From: an uncultured Opitutia bacterium
Lineage (GTDB): Bacteria > Verrucomicrobiota > Verrucomicrobiia > Opitutales > UBA953
Length of the DNA: 5,883 nucleotides
NCBI GenBank assembly: GCA_903921665.1
Contig: CAIXQT010000004.1
Coordinates: 1-5,883 of the forward strand
Direction: 5' to 3'
In this document: positions 5,840 through 5,883 of the stretch, piece after piece
How the letters are laid out: every line of letters begins with the position of its first letter
How positions within the stretch are numbered: position 1 is the stretch's first letter
Notes under the pieces: model-generated
Databases searched by the model: none
What the model saw: only the letters and a program-made list of their open reading frames with translations
What the model was told of the DNA's origin: nothing
Made by a program: the position numbers and the translations under genes

Positions 5840-5869
5840 AGCATAGGCCGGGCCGTGCTTGGCCCGCAA
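5840..5869 (-). promoter_or_regulatory. Candidate promoter of the CII-like gene, predicting a leaderless mRNA
   Basis: On the minus strand, TTGCGG (5869-5864) and TATGCT (5845-5840) are separated by 18 bases and match sigma70 hexamers at TTG and TAT..T. The last base of the -10 lies only six bases from the ATG at 5834, so the transcript would begin at or next to the start codon. This fits the lack of a ribosome-binding site. The match is imperfect and based on one sequence. Confidence 0.35.
5849..5866. repeat. Palindrome CGGGCC-N6-GGCCCG within the candidate promoter
   Basis: Perfect 6-bp GC arms at 5849-5854 and 5861-5866 flank GTGCTT. The element fills most of the spacer and overlaps the -35 hexamer of the candidate promoter, a typical position for an operator. 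It could also fold as a small hairpin, but neither strand has a following T-run, so an intrinsic terminator is unlikely. In such GC-rich DNA a 6-bp pair could be chance. Confidence 0.3.
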
Positions 5870-5883
5870 GCGTGACGCGTGGA

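Noticed and set aside
5849..5866. GC hairpin at the right end as a terminator for a gene beyond the window
   Set aside because: There is no T-run on either strand; an operator role in the overlapping candidate promoter fits better, though still weakly.

Overview
This is a GC-rich, gene-dense bacterial chromosomal segment with seven protein genes and no RNA genes, insertion sequences or CRISPR. The best guess for the source is a Verrucomicrobiota bacterium of the Opitutae type. That guess rests on remembered resemblance of the E1-alpha protein and on a phage CII-like regulator beside a deformylase; nothing in the window proves it. All seven genes share the same GC-rich character, and nothing looks recently acquired.

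Left part (1-3066, minus strand): a pyruvate dehydrogenase complex operon transcribed right to left as E1-alpha (pdhA), E1-beta (pdhB), then E2 dihydrolipoamide acetyltransferase (pdhC), with 21- and 19-nt gaps. E2 is cut by the left edge after 313 codons, so its lipoyl and E3-binding domains and the start of its catalytic domain are visible, but its active-site residues are not. Together these proteins convert pyruvate to acetyl-CoA.

Middle (3067-4692): a 142-nt divergent intergenic region, then on the plus strand an HPr phosphocarrier gene with both the active-site His and the regulatory Ser motif. It is followed 11 nt later by a 394-residue protein of unknown function with a possible N-terminal export signal. 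The HPr/PDH head-to-head arrangement places a PEP-to-pyruvate phosphorelay protein beside the pyruvate-consuming complex.

Right part (4693-5834, minus strand): peptide deformylase (def) preceded by a helix-turn-helix protein resembling the phage 186 CII (CP76) family. The unknown plus-strand gene and def meet tail to tail with their stop codons abutting in the palindrome TGATCA.

This is mostly core metabolism, and I see no convincing new multi-gene system. The points most worth checking are: no gene has a well-placed canonical Shine-Dalgarno; two candidate promoters share one architecture, one of them predicting a leaderless mRNA; a palindrome lies inside the regulator gene's candidate promoter; an inverted repeat lies between pdhA and HPr; and the deformylase has a 15-residue insertion.
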